Of a DNA stretch of 64,000 nt, positions 8,862 to 16,542 are shown piece after piece. The stretch spans positions 15,512-79,511 of the forward strand of contig CALFXR010000207.1 in the NCBI GenBank assembly GCA_937958475.1, in the 5' to 3' direction. The notes beneath the pieces were generated by a model, which searched no databases, was not told the origin of the DNA, and saw only the letters and a program-made list of their open reading frames with translations. The number at the start of each line of letters is the position of its first letter. Within the stretch, counting starts at the first letter, position 1. This DNA is from an uncultured Mesorhizobium sp. (lineage in GTDB: Bacteria; Pseudomonadota; Alphaproteobacteria; Rhizobiales; Rhizobiaceae). Made by a program: the position numbers and the translations under genes.

Positions 8862-9410
8862 TCAGGGTTCCTGCCGGCTTGCGGCCGGCTGCACGGCGAG
8901 GATGCGTCGGGCGGCGTCGAGGCCGCCGAGGATGCCCGAATCCGCGATGCGGGCGAGGGCGCCCGTCAGACCCAGCAGGTCCGCCGGTTTCAGTTCCGCG
9001 TCCTCGATCGTGTTGCGCAATGCCAGGACCGCCTCGGTCCGGCCGCTGATCGTGACGATGCGGCGGAAGAACAGCGCGTCGCCGTCCATGGTTCCGTCGA
9101 GAAGGCCGAGCAGCATCAGGATCGGGCCGCGCACCACCACCGGTGCGTTGGCGCCGTCCTCCTTGCCGACGACACGAACCAGCGAACGTTCCCCGTCGGG
9201 GACGATGGTAAAGGCGAAGCCGAGGTCGGTCGGATCGATGAAGAATCGCTCCCTGGAGAACTCGCCGAGCCGGTCGAAGATCCCGGGCTTGCGCCGGGCC
9301 AGCGCGCGCAGCGCGCCGGTCAGCAGCGGACCGGCCGGAAGGAAGGCGAGGGGCGGCAGAAGGCGGACGATTCCCGGAAGTCTGGCTTCGACGATTTCGG
9401 CCGCCATCAT
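8862..9410 (-). CDS. ubiT: Ubiquinone anaerobic biosynthesis accessory factor UbiT (SCP2 domain)
   Basis: 182 residues with a single SCP2 lipid-binding domain (about 40-150). It includes DLGFAFTIVPDG and the loop VVVRGPILMLLGLLDGTMDGDALFFRR, a pattern typical of UbiT. The protein binds lipophilic ubiquinone intermediates and presents them to UbiU-UbiV under anaerobic conditions, replacing the role of UbiJ. First gene of the minus-strand operon ubiT-ubiU-ubiV-mogA. A perfect FNR-family dyad lies about 150 bases upstream in the intergenic space shared with ubiD. The start (ATG ATG) has a GGGAG ribosome-binding site 4 bases upstream. Confidence 0.9.
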   Translation of the reverse strand: MMAAEIVEARLPGIVRLLPPLAFLPAGPLLTGALRALARRKPGIFDRLGEFSRERFFIDPTDLGFAFTIVPDGERSLVRVVGKEDGANAPVVVRGPILMLLGLLDGTMDGDALFFRRIVTISGRTEAVLALRNTIEDAELKPADLLGLTGALARIADSGILGGLDAARRILAVQPAASRQEP

Positions 9411-9560
9411 GGTCTCCCGGGTTGTCCTGACCCGCCAAGAACTAGGATCGAACGAGCCGCCCCGGCTTGTCCTGGATCATGGACGGCAGCGAATTCCTCG
9501 TTTCCGACTGCACGAGCGGCAGCGGTTCGGGGCAACCTATCCGACGCGGGCATGCGCTCT

Positions 9561-9574
9561 TTGCGCGGGCGCAA
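9561..9574. promoter_or_regulatory. FNR/NnrR-type operator between ubiT and ubiD
   Basis: TTGCGCGGGCGCAA is a perfect inverted repeat of TTGCG with a 4-base spacer. It fits the Crp/Fnr-family core TTG-N8-CAA and the NnrR/DNR flavour with CG rather than AT inside the half-site. It sits mid-way in the 333-base divergent gap, 150 bases from the ubiT start and 170 from the ubiD start, and could control both directions. Nothing else recognisable, and no credible gene, is seen in this gap. Perfect symmetry and genome context support it; binding is inferred. Confidence 0.65.
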
Positions 9575-9743
9575 TGTTCTCGGTGCTGCCGCGTGGCATG
9601 GGCAGCCGAAGGCAGGCCGGACGGAACCGCCCGGATCGGAGTGCGAATGGACGGGAAGCGGGCGTTTCGCCGCGCATGCGGTGTTCCGGGACCAGGGCTC
9701 CCGCGCCTCCCCTCCGGAATCGTCAGACAGCGGTCTTGATCGC

Positions 9744-11243
9744 ATGCACCGTCGCTCGCTTCCGCCCTTCGCCAGTCTTTCCTCGTTCCTCGATCATCTG
9801 CGCCGAGAAGGCGAGGTCCGCGCGATCTCGGCGCCGGTCGCCATGGCGCTCGAACTCACCGAACTGCATCGGCGCGTCATCGCGCGGAGTGGGCCGGTGC
9901 TGCACATCGAAAACCCGACGGTCGGCACCGGCACGGTCGCGTCGATGCAGGTCGTGACCAACCTGTTCGGCACCGTCGCGCGCGTCGCCGCGGGCCTCGG
10001 CACGACGCCTGCGGGCCTCGCCGACCTCGGCGAACTGCTGGCCTGGCTGCGGTCGCCGCAGCCGCCGCAGTCCTTGCGCGACGCGCGCGACATGCTGCCC
10101 GCAGCGCGCGCGGCGCTGATGGCGCGGCCCAGGAAGGTCGGCCCGCCGCGCGACCTCCGTGACGTCGATCCAGATTTCGCACTCCTGCCGGTGCAGACAT
10201 GCTGGCCGGGCGATGCCGGGCCGCTGATCACCTGGCCGCTGGTGGTCACGCGGGCGCCGGGCGACGACGATCCGGCGACTTACAATCTCGGCGTCTACCG
10301 CATGCAGGTTCTCGACCGCGACCGCGCCATCGTGCGCTGGCTGCCGATGCGCGGCGGCGCGGCGCACCATCGCGCCTGGCGGGCGAAGGGCGCCGACATG
10401 CCGGTGGCCGTGGTGATCGGCGCCGACCCGGCGACGATGCTTGCCGCGGTCATGCCGTCGCCCGAGGGCGTGTCCGAACTCGGCCTCGCCGGACTGATCA
10501 ACGACCGGCGCGCCGCGATCGCGCCCTGCGCGGCCATCCCGTTGCATGTCCCCGCCAGCGCCGAGATCGTGCTCGAAGGAACCGTCTCGGCGACGGAAAC
10601 GGCGGTCGAGGGGCCGTTCGGCGACCATACCGGCTACTACAATTCGCCCGATCGCTATCCCGTCTTCACGCTGAAGCGGCTGCGCATGCGCGACGGCGCC
10701 TGTTACCTCACCACCTTCACCGGACGGGCCCCCGACGAGCCGTCGGTCATCGGCGAGGCGCTGCTCGAATTGTTCAAGCCGCTGCTCAGGCGACAGATCC
10801 CGGAAATCCTCGACGTCTGGTTGCCGCCGGAAGCCTGTTCCTATCGCATCGCCGTCGTCTCCATCGACAAGCGTTACCCGGGCCAGGCGCGCCGGGTGAT
10901 GATGGGTTTCTGGTCGCTGCTGCCGCAGTTCTCGATGACCAAGATCGTCATCGTCGTCGACGGCGACGTCGACATCCGTTCCTGGGCCGAGATCATGTGG
11001 GCGGTGGCGACGCGCATGGACCCCTCGCGCGACCTCGTCACGATCGACCGCACGCCGGTCGACCAGCTCGACTTCGCCTCGCCGCTCGAAGGGCTGGGCG
11101 GCAAGCTCGGCATCGATGCCACCCGCAAGATCGGCGCCGAGACGAGCCGCGACTGGGGCGTCGGGCTGCTCATGGACCGCGAGGTCGCCGAGCGGGTCAC
11201 GCGGCGGTGGACGGAGATCTTTCCGGAGGACGCACATGGCTGA
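9744..11243 (+). CDS. ubiD: UbiD-family 3-polyprenyl-4-hydroxybenzoate decarboxylase
   Basis: 499 residues from ATG 9744 (MHRRSLPPFASL), the length of E. coli UbiD. Visible family features are the prenylated-FMN/Mn site region TYNLGVYRMQVLD with RGGAAHH, and EGPFGDHTGYYN, which contains the conserved catalytic-region glycines and acidic residues. The enzyme decarboxylates the ring of the ubiquinone precursor using prenylated FMN made by UbiX. Its gene overlaps ubiX by 8 bases and lies divergent from ubiTUV, so ring decarboxylation and anaerobic hydroxylation genes share one control region. The frame is open further upstream, but that extension crosses the operator and has no family similarity. 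Confidence 0.92.
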   Translation: MHRRSLPPFASLSSFLDHLRREGEVRAISAPVAMALELTELHRRVIARSGPVLHIENPTVGTGTVASMQVVTNLFGTVARVAAGLGTTPAGLADLGELLAWLRSPQPPQSLRDARDMLPAARAALMARPRKVGPPRDLRDVDPDFALLPVQTCWPGDAGPLITWPLVVTRAPGDDDPATYNLGVYRMQVLDRDRAIVRWLPMRGGAAHHRAWRAKGADMPVAVVIGADPATMLAAVMPSPEGVSELGLAGLINDRRAAIAPCAAIPLHVPASAEIVLEGTVSATETAVEGPFGDHTGYYNSPDRYPVFTLKRLRMRDGACYLTTFTGRAPDEPSVIGEALLELFKPLLRRQIPEILDVWLPPEACSYRIAVVSIDKRYPGQARRVMMGFWSLLPQFSMTKIVIVVDGDVDIRSWAEIMWAVATRMDPSRDLVTIDRTPVDQLDFASPLEGLGGKLGIDATRKIGAETSRDWGVGLLMDREVAERVTRRWTEIFPEDAHG

Positions 11244-11823
11244 AACGGCAACAAGGCGCCTCGTCGTCGGTGTCACCGGCGCTTCCGGCGCTGTGCTGGC
11301 GCTGGAGACGCTGCGGCTGCTCGGCGCGGCGGGAATCGAGACGCATCTCGTCGTCTCGCGCGGCGCGCGCATGACGATCGTCCACGAGCTGGGGGCGGAC
11401 GGCATGGAACGACTCGCGACGGAAGCCGGACATGTGCATGCGCCGGACAATCTCGCCGCGCCGATCGCCAGCGGCTCGTTCCGCACTGCCGGCATGATCG
11501 TGGTGCCTTGTTCGATGCGCAGCCTGGCGGCGATGGCGCACGGGTTCGGCGACAATCTCGTCACGCGCGCCGCCGACGTCGTGCTCAAGGAGAAGCGGCG
11601 GCTGGTCGTCGCCCCGCGCGAGGCGCCGCTGCACGAGGGCCATCTGGAATCGATGTTGAAGCTGGCGCGCATGGGCGCGGTGATCGCGCCGCCGGTGCCG
11701 CCCTTCTACGCCCGCCCGGCGACGATGGAGGATCTCGTGCGCGAGATCGCCGCCCGTCTGGTCGGCTGGGCCGGCATCGACCCGGGCGGCGCGATGACGC
11801 GGTGGGGCGGGGCGAAGGCGTAG
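11236..11823 (+). CDS. ubiX: UbiX flavin prenyltransferase
   Basis: 195 residues. The N-terminal FMN-binding motif is VVGVTGASGAVLALETLRLL. The mid-region VVPCSMRSLAAMAHGFGDNL and the stretch VVAPREAPLHEGHLESML (the PRE-PL motif) are characteristic of UbiX/Pad1. The enzyme attaches a dimethylallyl group to FMN to give the prenylated FMN cofactor of UbiD. Eight bases of overlap with the upstream ubiD indicate translational coupling. The C-terminal tail after residue 185 is short and glycine-rich. Confidence 0.93.
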   Translation: MAETATRRLVVGVTGASGAVLALETLRLLGAAGIETHLVVSRGARMTIVHELGADGMERLATEAGHVHAPDNLAAPIASGSFRTAGMIVVPCSMRSLAAMAHGFGDNLVTRAADVVLKEKRRLVVAPREAPLHEGHLESMLKLARMGAVIAPPVPPFYARPATMEDLVREIAARLVGWAGIDPGGAMTRWGGAKA

Positions 11824-11863
11824 GGACCGGTCAGGTCCCGCGAGCCCTGTCTGCCCGAGGGGT

Positions 11864-12232
11864 CTATTCCGATGGCAGCTCGGCCAGCGTCCGAAGCGCG
11901 CGCGAACCTTCGGCCGCGGCCGCCGCGATGTCGTCGAAGAGCCCGGCGATTTCGGCGAACACGCTGCGATCGGCCTCGGTGGCGACCAGTTCGTCGAGGT
12001 CCTTCAGGAAAGCGAGGATGGCCTCGATCCGCTCGCGCTGCCTGCGCGCGTCGGCAAGGTGGGCGCGCGCGGTGCGCCGTTCCTCAAGCGCGGCGAAACG
12101 GGCGAGTGCGGCGTCGAGGCGGGTGCGGCAGTCACAGTCGAGCTCGACGTCGCGGATCACCGCGGCGAGGCGGCGAAACGTCGTGTCGCCCGCGGGGCGG
12201 CGGCCGTGCGGCCGCGGGACACCGTTTTCCAT
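11864..12232 (-). CDS. Hypothetical helical protein of the nitrate-respiration block
   Basis: 122 residues, no family recognised. Coding is supported by strong G/C preference at third codon positions on this strand and by the tidy fit between ubiX and the operator at 12268. The sequence is acidic and helix-rich, with a Cys-x-Cys pair (VELDCDCRTR, about residues 30-38) and a possible coiled-coil stretch of Arg, Glu and Ala around 40-75. There is no signal peptide or membrane segment. The start lies 35 bases from the TTGCG-type dyad, which suggests expression with the anaerobic genes. It converges on ubiX and diverges from the DUF454 gene. Function unknown. Confidence 0.6.
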   Translation of the reverse strand: MENGVPRPHGRRPAGDTTFRRLAAVIRDVELDCDCRTRLDAALARFAALEERRTARAHLADARRQRERIEAILAFLKDLDELVATEADRSVFAEIAGLFDDIAAAAAEGSRALRTLAELPSE

Positions 12233-12267
12233 GAAGGCAACGCTACAGGAGCCGGTGAGGGGAGTGT

Positions 12268-12281
12268 TTGCGCCGGCGCAA
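12268..12281. promoter_or_regulatory. FNR/NnrR-type operator upstream of the 122-aa gene and DUF454
   Basis: TTGCGCCGGCGCAA is a perfect palindrome of the same TTGCG-N4-CGCAA class as the ubiT/ubiD site. Its centre is about 42 bases upstream of the minus-strand hypothetical gene start and about 154 bases upstream of the DUF454 gene. Two perfect copies of one rare dyad in the control regions of neighbouring anaerobic genes argue for a common regulator. Confidence 0.62.
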
Positions 12282-12428
12282 AGTGTTCGCCGGTCGATCG
12301 GGCTTCATGGGCCGCGCGAACCGCCCTTGTGGCGCCGCGCGGATGGCCTATTTCTGGCGGGAACGTCGCGGTCTCGGCAAGGGACCGCACAAGGTCGGCA
12401 AGGTCCGGAGAGGGCAGGAAGACGCGCG

Positions 12429-12785
12429 ATGCGGCCGCTATGGTTCGCCCTCGGATCGGCCAGCCTCGGCCTCGGCATCATCGGCATCTTCCTGCCGCTG
12501 CTGCCGACGACGCCCTTCGTGCTGCTCGCGGCGTTCTTCTTCTCGCGCTCGTCGCCGGCCGTGCACGACTGGCTGCTGGCGCACAGGACCTTCGGCCCGG
12601 CCATCCGCGACTGGCGCGACAACCGCGCCATCAGCCGGCGCGGCAAGACGGCCGCGGCGATCGCCATGGGCGCCGCGCTCGCCATCTCCTTGGCGATGGG
12701 GGTGAGCTGGAGCCTGATCGGGATCCAGGTCGTCGTCATGGCCGGCGCGCTGACCTTCGTGCTGACGCGGGCGACTGCCGAATGA
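12429..12785 (+). CDS. DUF454 (YbaN-like) inner-membrane protein
   Basis: 118 residues from ATG 12429. Two hydrophobic hairpins are visible: residues about 3-40, containing the family signature GLGIIGIFLPLLPTTPFVLLAAFFFSRSS (shown here by its LPLLPTTPF core), and about 75-115. Between them lies a basic loop with HDWLLAHRTFGPAIRDWRDN, conserved in YbaN/DUF454. The function of the family is not established. It is frequently found with denitrification and anaerobic genes, and here it sits between the TTGCG-type operator and the NarR-like regulator. Confidence 0.82.
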   Translation: MRPLWFALGSASLGLGIIGIFLPLLPTTPFVLLAAFFFSRSSPAVHDWLLAHRTFGPAIRDWRDNRAISRRGKTAAAIAMGAALAISLAMGVSWSLIGIQVVVMAGALTFVLTRATAE

Positions 12786-12812
12786 GGGCAAGCGGCGGCG
12801 GAAGCGCGGATC

Positions 12813-13511
12813 TCAGCTAGCGGGGTCGTCGATGAGAAAATTCGGCTTCGCCAGCGATTCCAGCGCCTTGCGGTCGGACAGGCGCACCGTGCCGCCGTCG
12901 ACCTCGACGCCGTAGGGGCGCAGCGTGTTGAAGGCGCGCGACAGGTTCTCCGGCGTCATGCCGAGGAGCGAGGCCAACGTGCGCTTGTCGAACGGCAGTT
13001 CGAGCGCGCCGGTGCCGCCCTGGTCGCGGTCGAAGCGCAGCAGCCGGTTGGCGAGCCGCTCCACGGCCGACCGCAGCTTCAGGTCCTTGTGTTCCTTGAC
13101 CACCGCCCGGTAGCAGCTGGCCAGTTCGACGACGATCGCGCGGGCGAAGCCGTCGTCGCGGGCGAAGGCGTCGCGGACGTTCTCCGAAGGGATCAGCAAG
13201 AGCTTCGAGCGCAGGCTGGTTCGCGCCGACATGAGGAATATGGCATCCTTGATCGCTGCGGCGAGGATGAAGGTGCCGACCGGCGTGACCATGCCGAGCG
13301 TCGATTCGCGACCGTTGGCGCGTCCGTAGAGCTCGACGCGGCCTTCGAGGACGACATAGAGGAAGTCGGCCGGCTCGCCCTCGGCGATGAGGTCGAGCTG
13401 CGCCGGGAAGGTCTGCAGGTAGGCGGCCTGCATGAGCGACTCGAAGTTCTCGTCGGTCATGCTGACGAACAGCGGCAGGGCCCTGACCTGGGGCAAATCC
13501 GAAGAACGCAT
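12813..13511 (-). CDS. narR: Crp/Fnr-family regulator, NarR-like (no Fe-S cysteines)
   Basis: 232 residues. The effector-binding beta-roll covers about 20-125 and a winged HTH about 155-220, with recognition helix TPENLSRAFNTLR. The E-x-x-S-R pattern is that of FNR, which reads TTGAT half-sites. Only one cysteine is present (ELASCYRAV), so FNR's N-terminal [4Fe-4S] ligands are missing. Sensing oxygen directly by that route is therefore excluded. A cysteine-poor Fnr homologue divergent from narK is the arrangement of Paracoccus NarR, which activates narKGHJI in response to nitrate/nitrite. A DNR/NnrR-type NO sensor is the main alternative. A perfect FNR box overlaps its ribosome-binding region (AAGGAGGA), suggesting negative autoregulation. 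Confidence 0.85.
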   Translation of the reverse strand: MRSSDLPQVRALPLFVSMTDENFESLMQAAYLQTFPAQLDLIAEGEPADFLYVVLEGRVELYGRANGRESTLGMVTPVGTFILAAAIKDAIFLMSARTSLRSKLLLIPSENVRDAFARDDGFARAIVVELASCYRAVVKEHKDLKLRSAVERLANRLLRFDRDQGGTGALELPFDKRTLASLLGMTPENLSRAFNTLRPYGVEVDGGTVRLSDRKALESLAKPNFLIDDPAS

Positions 13512-13522
13512 TCGGATCCTCC

Positions 13523-13536
13523 TTGATTTTCATCAA
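13523..13536. promoter_or_regulatory. Perfect FNR box at the narR start
   Basis: TTGATTTTCATCAA matches TTGAT-N4-ATCAA in all ten fixed positions. It begins 12 bases upstream of the narR start codon and overlaps its Shine-Dalgarno sequence. Bound protein would therefore block narR transcript elongation or a promoter there rather than activate it. Confidence 0.8.
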
Positions 13537-13659
13537 GCATACAAATGATGGAATTGGCGTCAACACCCAGACGTTGAATCGAGCACGATTTCCCATTCGG
13601 TTCATGCGGGATGATCGATTTCCCGGCGGTCCTTGTTTCTTCCGACGCTCCGGGAAGGC

Positions 13660-13673
13660 TTGATCCAAATCAA
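13660..13673. promoter_or_regulatory. Perfect FNR box upstream of narK1
   Basis: TTGATCCAAATCAA matches the FNR consensus perfectly. Its centre lies about 90 bases before the narK1 start. A class II promoter (site centred at -41.5) would place the transcript start near 13708 and leave a roughly 48-base leader. This is the likely activation site for the whole narK1K2GHJI transcript. No good -10 is visible, as is usual for activator-dependent promoters. Confidence 0.8.
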
Positions 13674-13755
13674 CCGTCCAACGCCCGGTTCGCGGAACCT
13701 CGCGCCGAAACAGGCCGCCGGGCACCATTCGAGCCCGGCATTTTGGGGGTCGGAA

Positions 13756-15129
13756 ATGAACTCGCTCGAGCAGGTCACGCCCGCGCAACAAACCCGGGTC
13801 CTCGGCATGAGCACCGTCGCGTTCACGGTGTGCTTTGCCGTCTGGACGATCTTTTCCATCATCGGCGTGCAGATCAAGAAGGACCTCGGTCTCAACGATA
13901 CCGAGTTCGGACTTCTCGTCGGCACGCCGATCCTCACAGGTTCACTCATTCGCCTCCTGCTCGGCGTCTGGACCGACCAGTATGGCGGGCGGATCATGTT
14001 CGTGCTGGTCATGCTGTCGGCGGCCCTCGCGACCTGGCTGCTGACCTTCGCCTACGACTACCCGACCTTCCTTCTCGCCGCGCTCGGCGTCGGCATCGCG
14101 GGCGGCTCGTTCGCGGTCGGCATCGCCTACGTGTCGAAGTGGTATCCGAAGGAACGCCAGGGAACGGCGCTCGGCATCTTCGGCGCCGGCAATGTCGGCG
14201 CCGCGGTGACGAAGTTCCTCGCCCCGATGATCATGGTGGCATTCGGCTGGGAGATGGTGGCGCAAGTCTGGGCCGCCGGGCTGGTCGTCATGGCCATCGT
14301 CTTCTGGTTCACCACCGACGACGATCCGGACCTCGCCGAACGCCGGCGTCGGGGCGTCAAGCCCGAGCCTCTGTCGGCGATGATCAAGCCGCTCGCCAAC
14401 GCCCAGGTCTGGCGCTTCTCGGTCTACTACTTCTTCGTCTTCGGTGCCTTCGTCGCGCTCGCGCTCTGGCTGCCGCGCTACTATGTCGGCGTCTACGGCC
14501 TCGACATCGTCACCGCCGGCATGCTCGGCGCCGCATATTCGCTGCCCGGCAGCCTGTTCCGCATCCTCGGCGGCACGCTGTCCGACCGCTACGGCGCGCG
14601 GCGGGTCATGTACTGGACCTTCATCGGCGCAGCGATCACCACCTTCTTCCTGAGCTATCCGGCGACCCGCTACATCGTCGCCGGCATCAACGGGCCGATC
14701 GAGTTCGAGATCGCCATCGGCTTCCTGCCCTTCACGATGCTTACCTTCGTGCTCGGATTCTTCATGAGCCTCGGCAAGGCGGCGGTCTACAAGCACATCC
14801 CGATCTACTACCCCAACCGCGTCGGCGCGGTCGGCGGCATCGTCGGCCTCGTCGGCGGCCTGGGCGGCTTCGTCCTGCCGATCGCCTTCGGCGCGCTCAA
14901 CGACCTGATCGGCGTGTGGACGAGCTGCTTCATGCTGCTCTTCGTCATCGTCACGATCAGCCTGATCTGGATGCACCTCGCCATCCGCGAGATGGAGAAG
15001 TCCGCGCATCCCGGCCTGCGCCAGCCCCGCGACTTCCCCGAACTCGAAGCCACGCAAATCGCCGCCGGCAAGTCCGAACCGAAGCTCGCGGCACGCGTGC
15101 TCGGCGTCGCGCCGGCCGGCGAGCACTGA
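13756..15129 (+). CDS. narK1: Nitrate transporter NarK1 (MFS, nitrate/proton symporter type)
   Basis: 457 residues, about 12 membrane segments. Family motifs are visible: the nitrate-signature glycine-rich stretches GVGIAGGSFAVGIAYVSKWYP and IVGLVGGLGGFVLP, and the MFS loop VWTDQYGGR. NarK1-type proteins are thought to bring nitrate into the cytoplasm with protons. The start at 13756 follows GGGGGTCGGAA. A 41-codon upstream extension of the frame crosses the FNR box and is not plausible. It is the first gene of the nar operon and is followed 42 bases later by narK2. The NarK1/NarK2 assignment rests on order and on similarity to the fused Paracoccus NarK. Confidence 0.92.
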   Translation: MNSLEQVTPAQQTRVLGMSTVAFTVCFAVWTIFSIIGVQIKKDLGLNDTEFGLLVGTPILTGSLIRLLLGVWTDQYGGRIMFVLVMLSAALATWLLTFAYDYPTFLLAALGVGIAGGSFAVGIAYVSKWYPKERQGTALGIFGAGNVGAAVTKFLAPMIMVAFGWEMVAQVWAAGLVVMAIVFWFTTDDDPDLAERRRRGVKPEPLSAMIKPLANAQVWRFSVYYFFVFGAFVALALWLPRYYVGVYGLDIVTAGMLGAAYSLPGSLFRILGGTLSDRYGARRVMYWTFIGAAITTFFLSYPATRYIVAGINGPIEFEIAIGFLPFTMLTFVLGFFMSLGKAAVYKHIPIYYPNRVGAVGGIVGLVGGLGGFVLPIAFGALNDLIGVWTSCFMLLFVIVTISLIWMHLAIREMEKSAHPGLRQPRDFPELEATQIAAGKSEPKLAARVLGVAPAGEH

Positions 15130-15171
15130 TCCCTACCCGGAAATCAATTCGAACCGTCGACGGAGACCGTC

Positions 15172-16521
15172 ATGACCGAAACAAACCTCCCAGCAAGCGG
15201 CACGCTCGGCCGCTGGGAACCGGAAAACGAGAGTTTCTGGAACGCGACCGGGCGTTCCGTCGCCAACCGGACGCTCGTCGTCACCACGATGGGGCTGATC
15301 CTCGCCTTCATCATGTGGTTCGTGGTCTCGGCGCTCGTCGTGCGGCTGCCGCAGATCGGCTTCCAGCTGACCACCGGCCAGCTGTTCTGGCTGGCGGCCA
15401 TGCCCGGCCTCGCCGGGGGCACGCTGCGGCTCGCCCACATGTTCCTCGTGCCGATTTTCGGCACGCGCAAGGTGGTCAGCGTCTCGACGCTGTCGCTGAT
15501 CATCCCAGCCGTGGGCTGGTACTACGCCGTGCAGGATCCGACGACGCCGTTCTGGTGGCTGATGGTGCTGGCGTTCCTGGCAGGCCTCGGCGGCGGCAAC
15601 TTCTCCTCCTTCATGCCGTCGACCAGCCTGTTCTACCCCAAGCGCCTGCAGGGCACCGCACTGGCGATCCAGGCGGGCATCGGCAATTTCGGCGTCTCCG
15701 TCGTCCAGTTCGTCACGCCCTGGGTCATCGGCTTCAGCCTGATCGGCGGCTCCGCCTGGCTGGGCGCCTCGCAGACCATGACCAAGGGCGGCGTCGAGAG
15801 CCAGGTCTTCCTGCAGAACGCGGTCGCGATCTACGTGCCGATCATCCTGGTCGTCGGCCTCATCGCCTGGGCGTCGCTGCGCTCGGTGCCGGTGAAGGCC
15901 AACTTCGCCGAACAGTTCGACATCTTCGGCTCGCGCCACACCTGGTCGATGACCTCGCTCTACATGATGACCTTCGGCGCCTTCTCCGGCCTGTCGGCAA
16001 CTTTCCCGCTGCTCATCAAGCAGTGCTACGGCGGCCTCGAAGGCGCCCCCGATCCGCTCACCTACGCCTTCTACGGCCCGCTGGTCGGTTCGGTCGCCCG
16101 CGTCATCGCCGGTCCGGTCTCGGATCGGCTGGGCGGTGCCCGGGTCACGCACTGGGCGGCGCTCGGCATGCTTCTTTGCGCCATCGCGGTACCGTTCTTC
16201 ACCACGCCGACCTCGATGGACCAGTTCCCGCTGTTCGTCGCCGCGATGCTGGCGCTGTTCTTCTTCGCCGGCGTCGGCAATGCCTCGACCTTCAAGCAGA
16301 TGCCGATGATCTTTCCGCCTCGCCAGGCCGGCGGCGTCATCGGCTTCACCGCCGCGATCGCCGCCTACGGGCCCTTCATCTTCGGCATGATGTTCAGCTG
16401 GGCCTTCGCCATCTGGGGCACGCCGAACGCCGTGTTCTGGGCGCTCGCGGTCTTCTTCGCCATCAACTTCGCCTTGAACTGGCAGATGTACGCGCGGCGC
16501 GGCGCGGCCACGCCCTGCTGA
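15172..16521 (+). CDS. narK2: Nitrate/nitrite antiporter NarK2 (MFS)
   Basis: 449 residues with about 12 membrane segments. Nitrate-signature motifs occur twice: GLGGGNFSSFMPSTSLFYPKR in the first half and GVIGFTAAIAAYGPF in the second. The conserved substrate arginines of NarK proteins would be in LVVRLPQIGF and at VARVIAGPVSDRLGG. NarK2-type carriers exchange cytoplasmic nitrite for external nitrate, preventing nitrite build-up during respiration. In Paracoccus the NarK1 and NarK2 domains are fused in one polypeptide; here they are adjacent separate genes. narG starts 21 bases downstream with GGAGGAAACGAC in front. Confidence 0.93.
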   Translation: MTETNLPASGTLGRWEPENESFWNATGRSVANRTLVVTTMGLILAFIMWFVVSALVVRLPQIGFQLTTGQLFWLAAMPGLAGGTLRLAHMFLVPIFGTRKVVSVSTLSLIIPAVGWYYAVQDPTTPFWWLMVLAFLAGLGGGNFSSFMPSTSLFYPKRLQGTALAIQAGIGNFGVSVVQFVTPWVIGFSLIGGSAWLGASQTMTKGGVESQVFLQNAVAIYVPIILVVGLIAWASLRSVPVKANFAEQFDIFGSRHTWSMTSLYMMTFGAFSGLSATFPLLIKQCYGGLEGAPDPLTYAFYGPLVGSVARVIAGPVSDRLGGARVTHWAALGMLLCAIAVPFFTTPTSMDQFPLFVAAMLALFFFAGVGNASTFKQMPMIFPPRQAGGVIGFTAAIAAYGPFIFGMMFSWAFAIWGTPNAVFWALAVFFAINFALNWQMYARRGAATPC

Positions 16522-16542
16522 TCGCCGATCGGAGGAAACGAC

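Noticed and set aside
8443..9957. 504-codon plus-strand frame
   Set aside because: It lies antisense to ubiU and ubiT and then runs into the start of ubiD, with no motif of its own.
11872..12234. Plus-strand frame opposite the 122-aa gene
   Set aside because: Its product is Arg/Pro-rich low complexity. Third-position G/C bias supports the minus strand.
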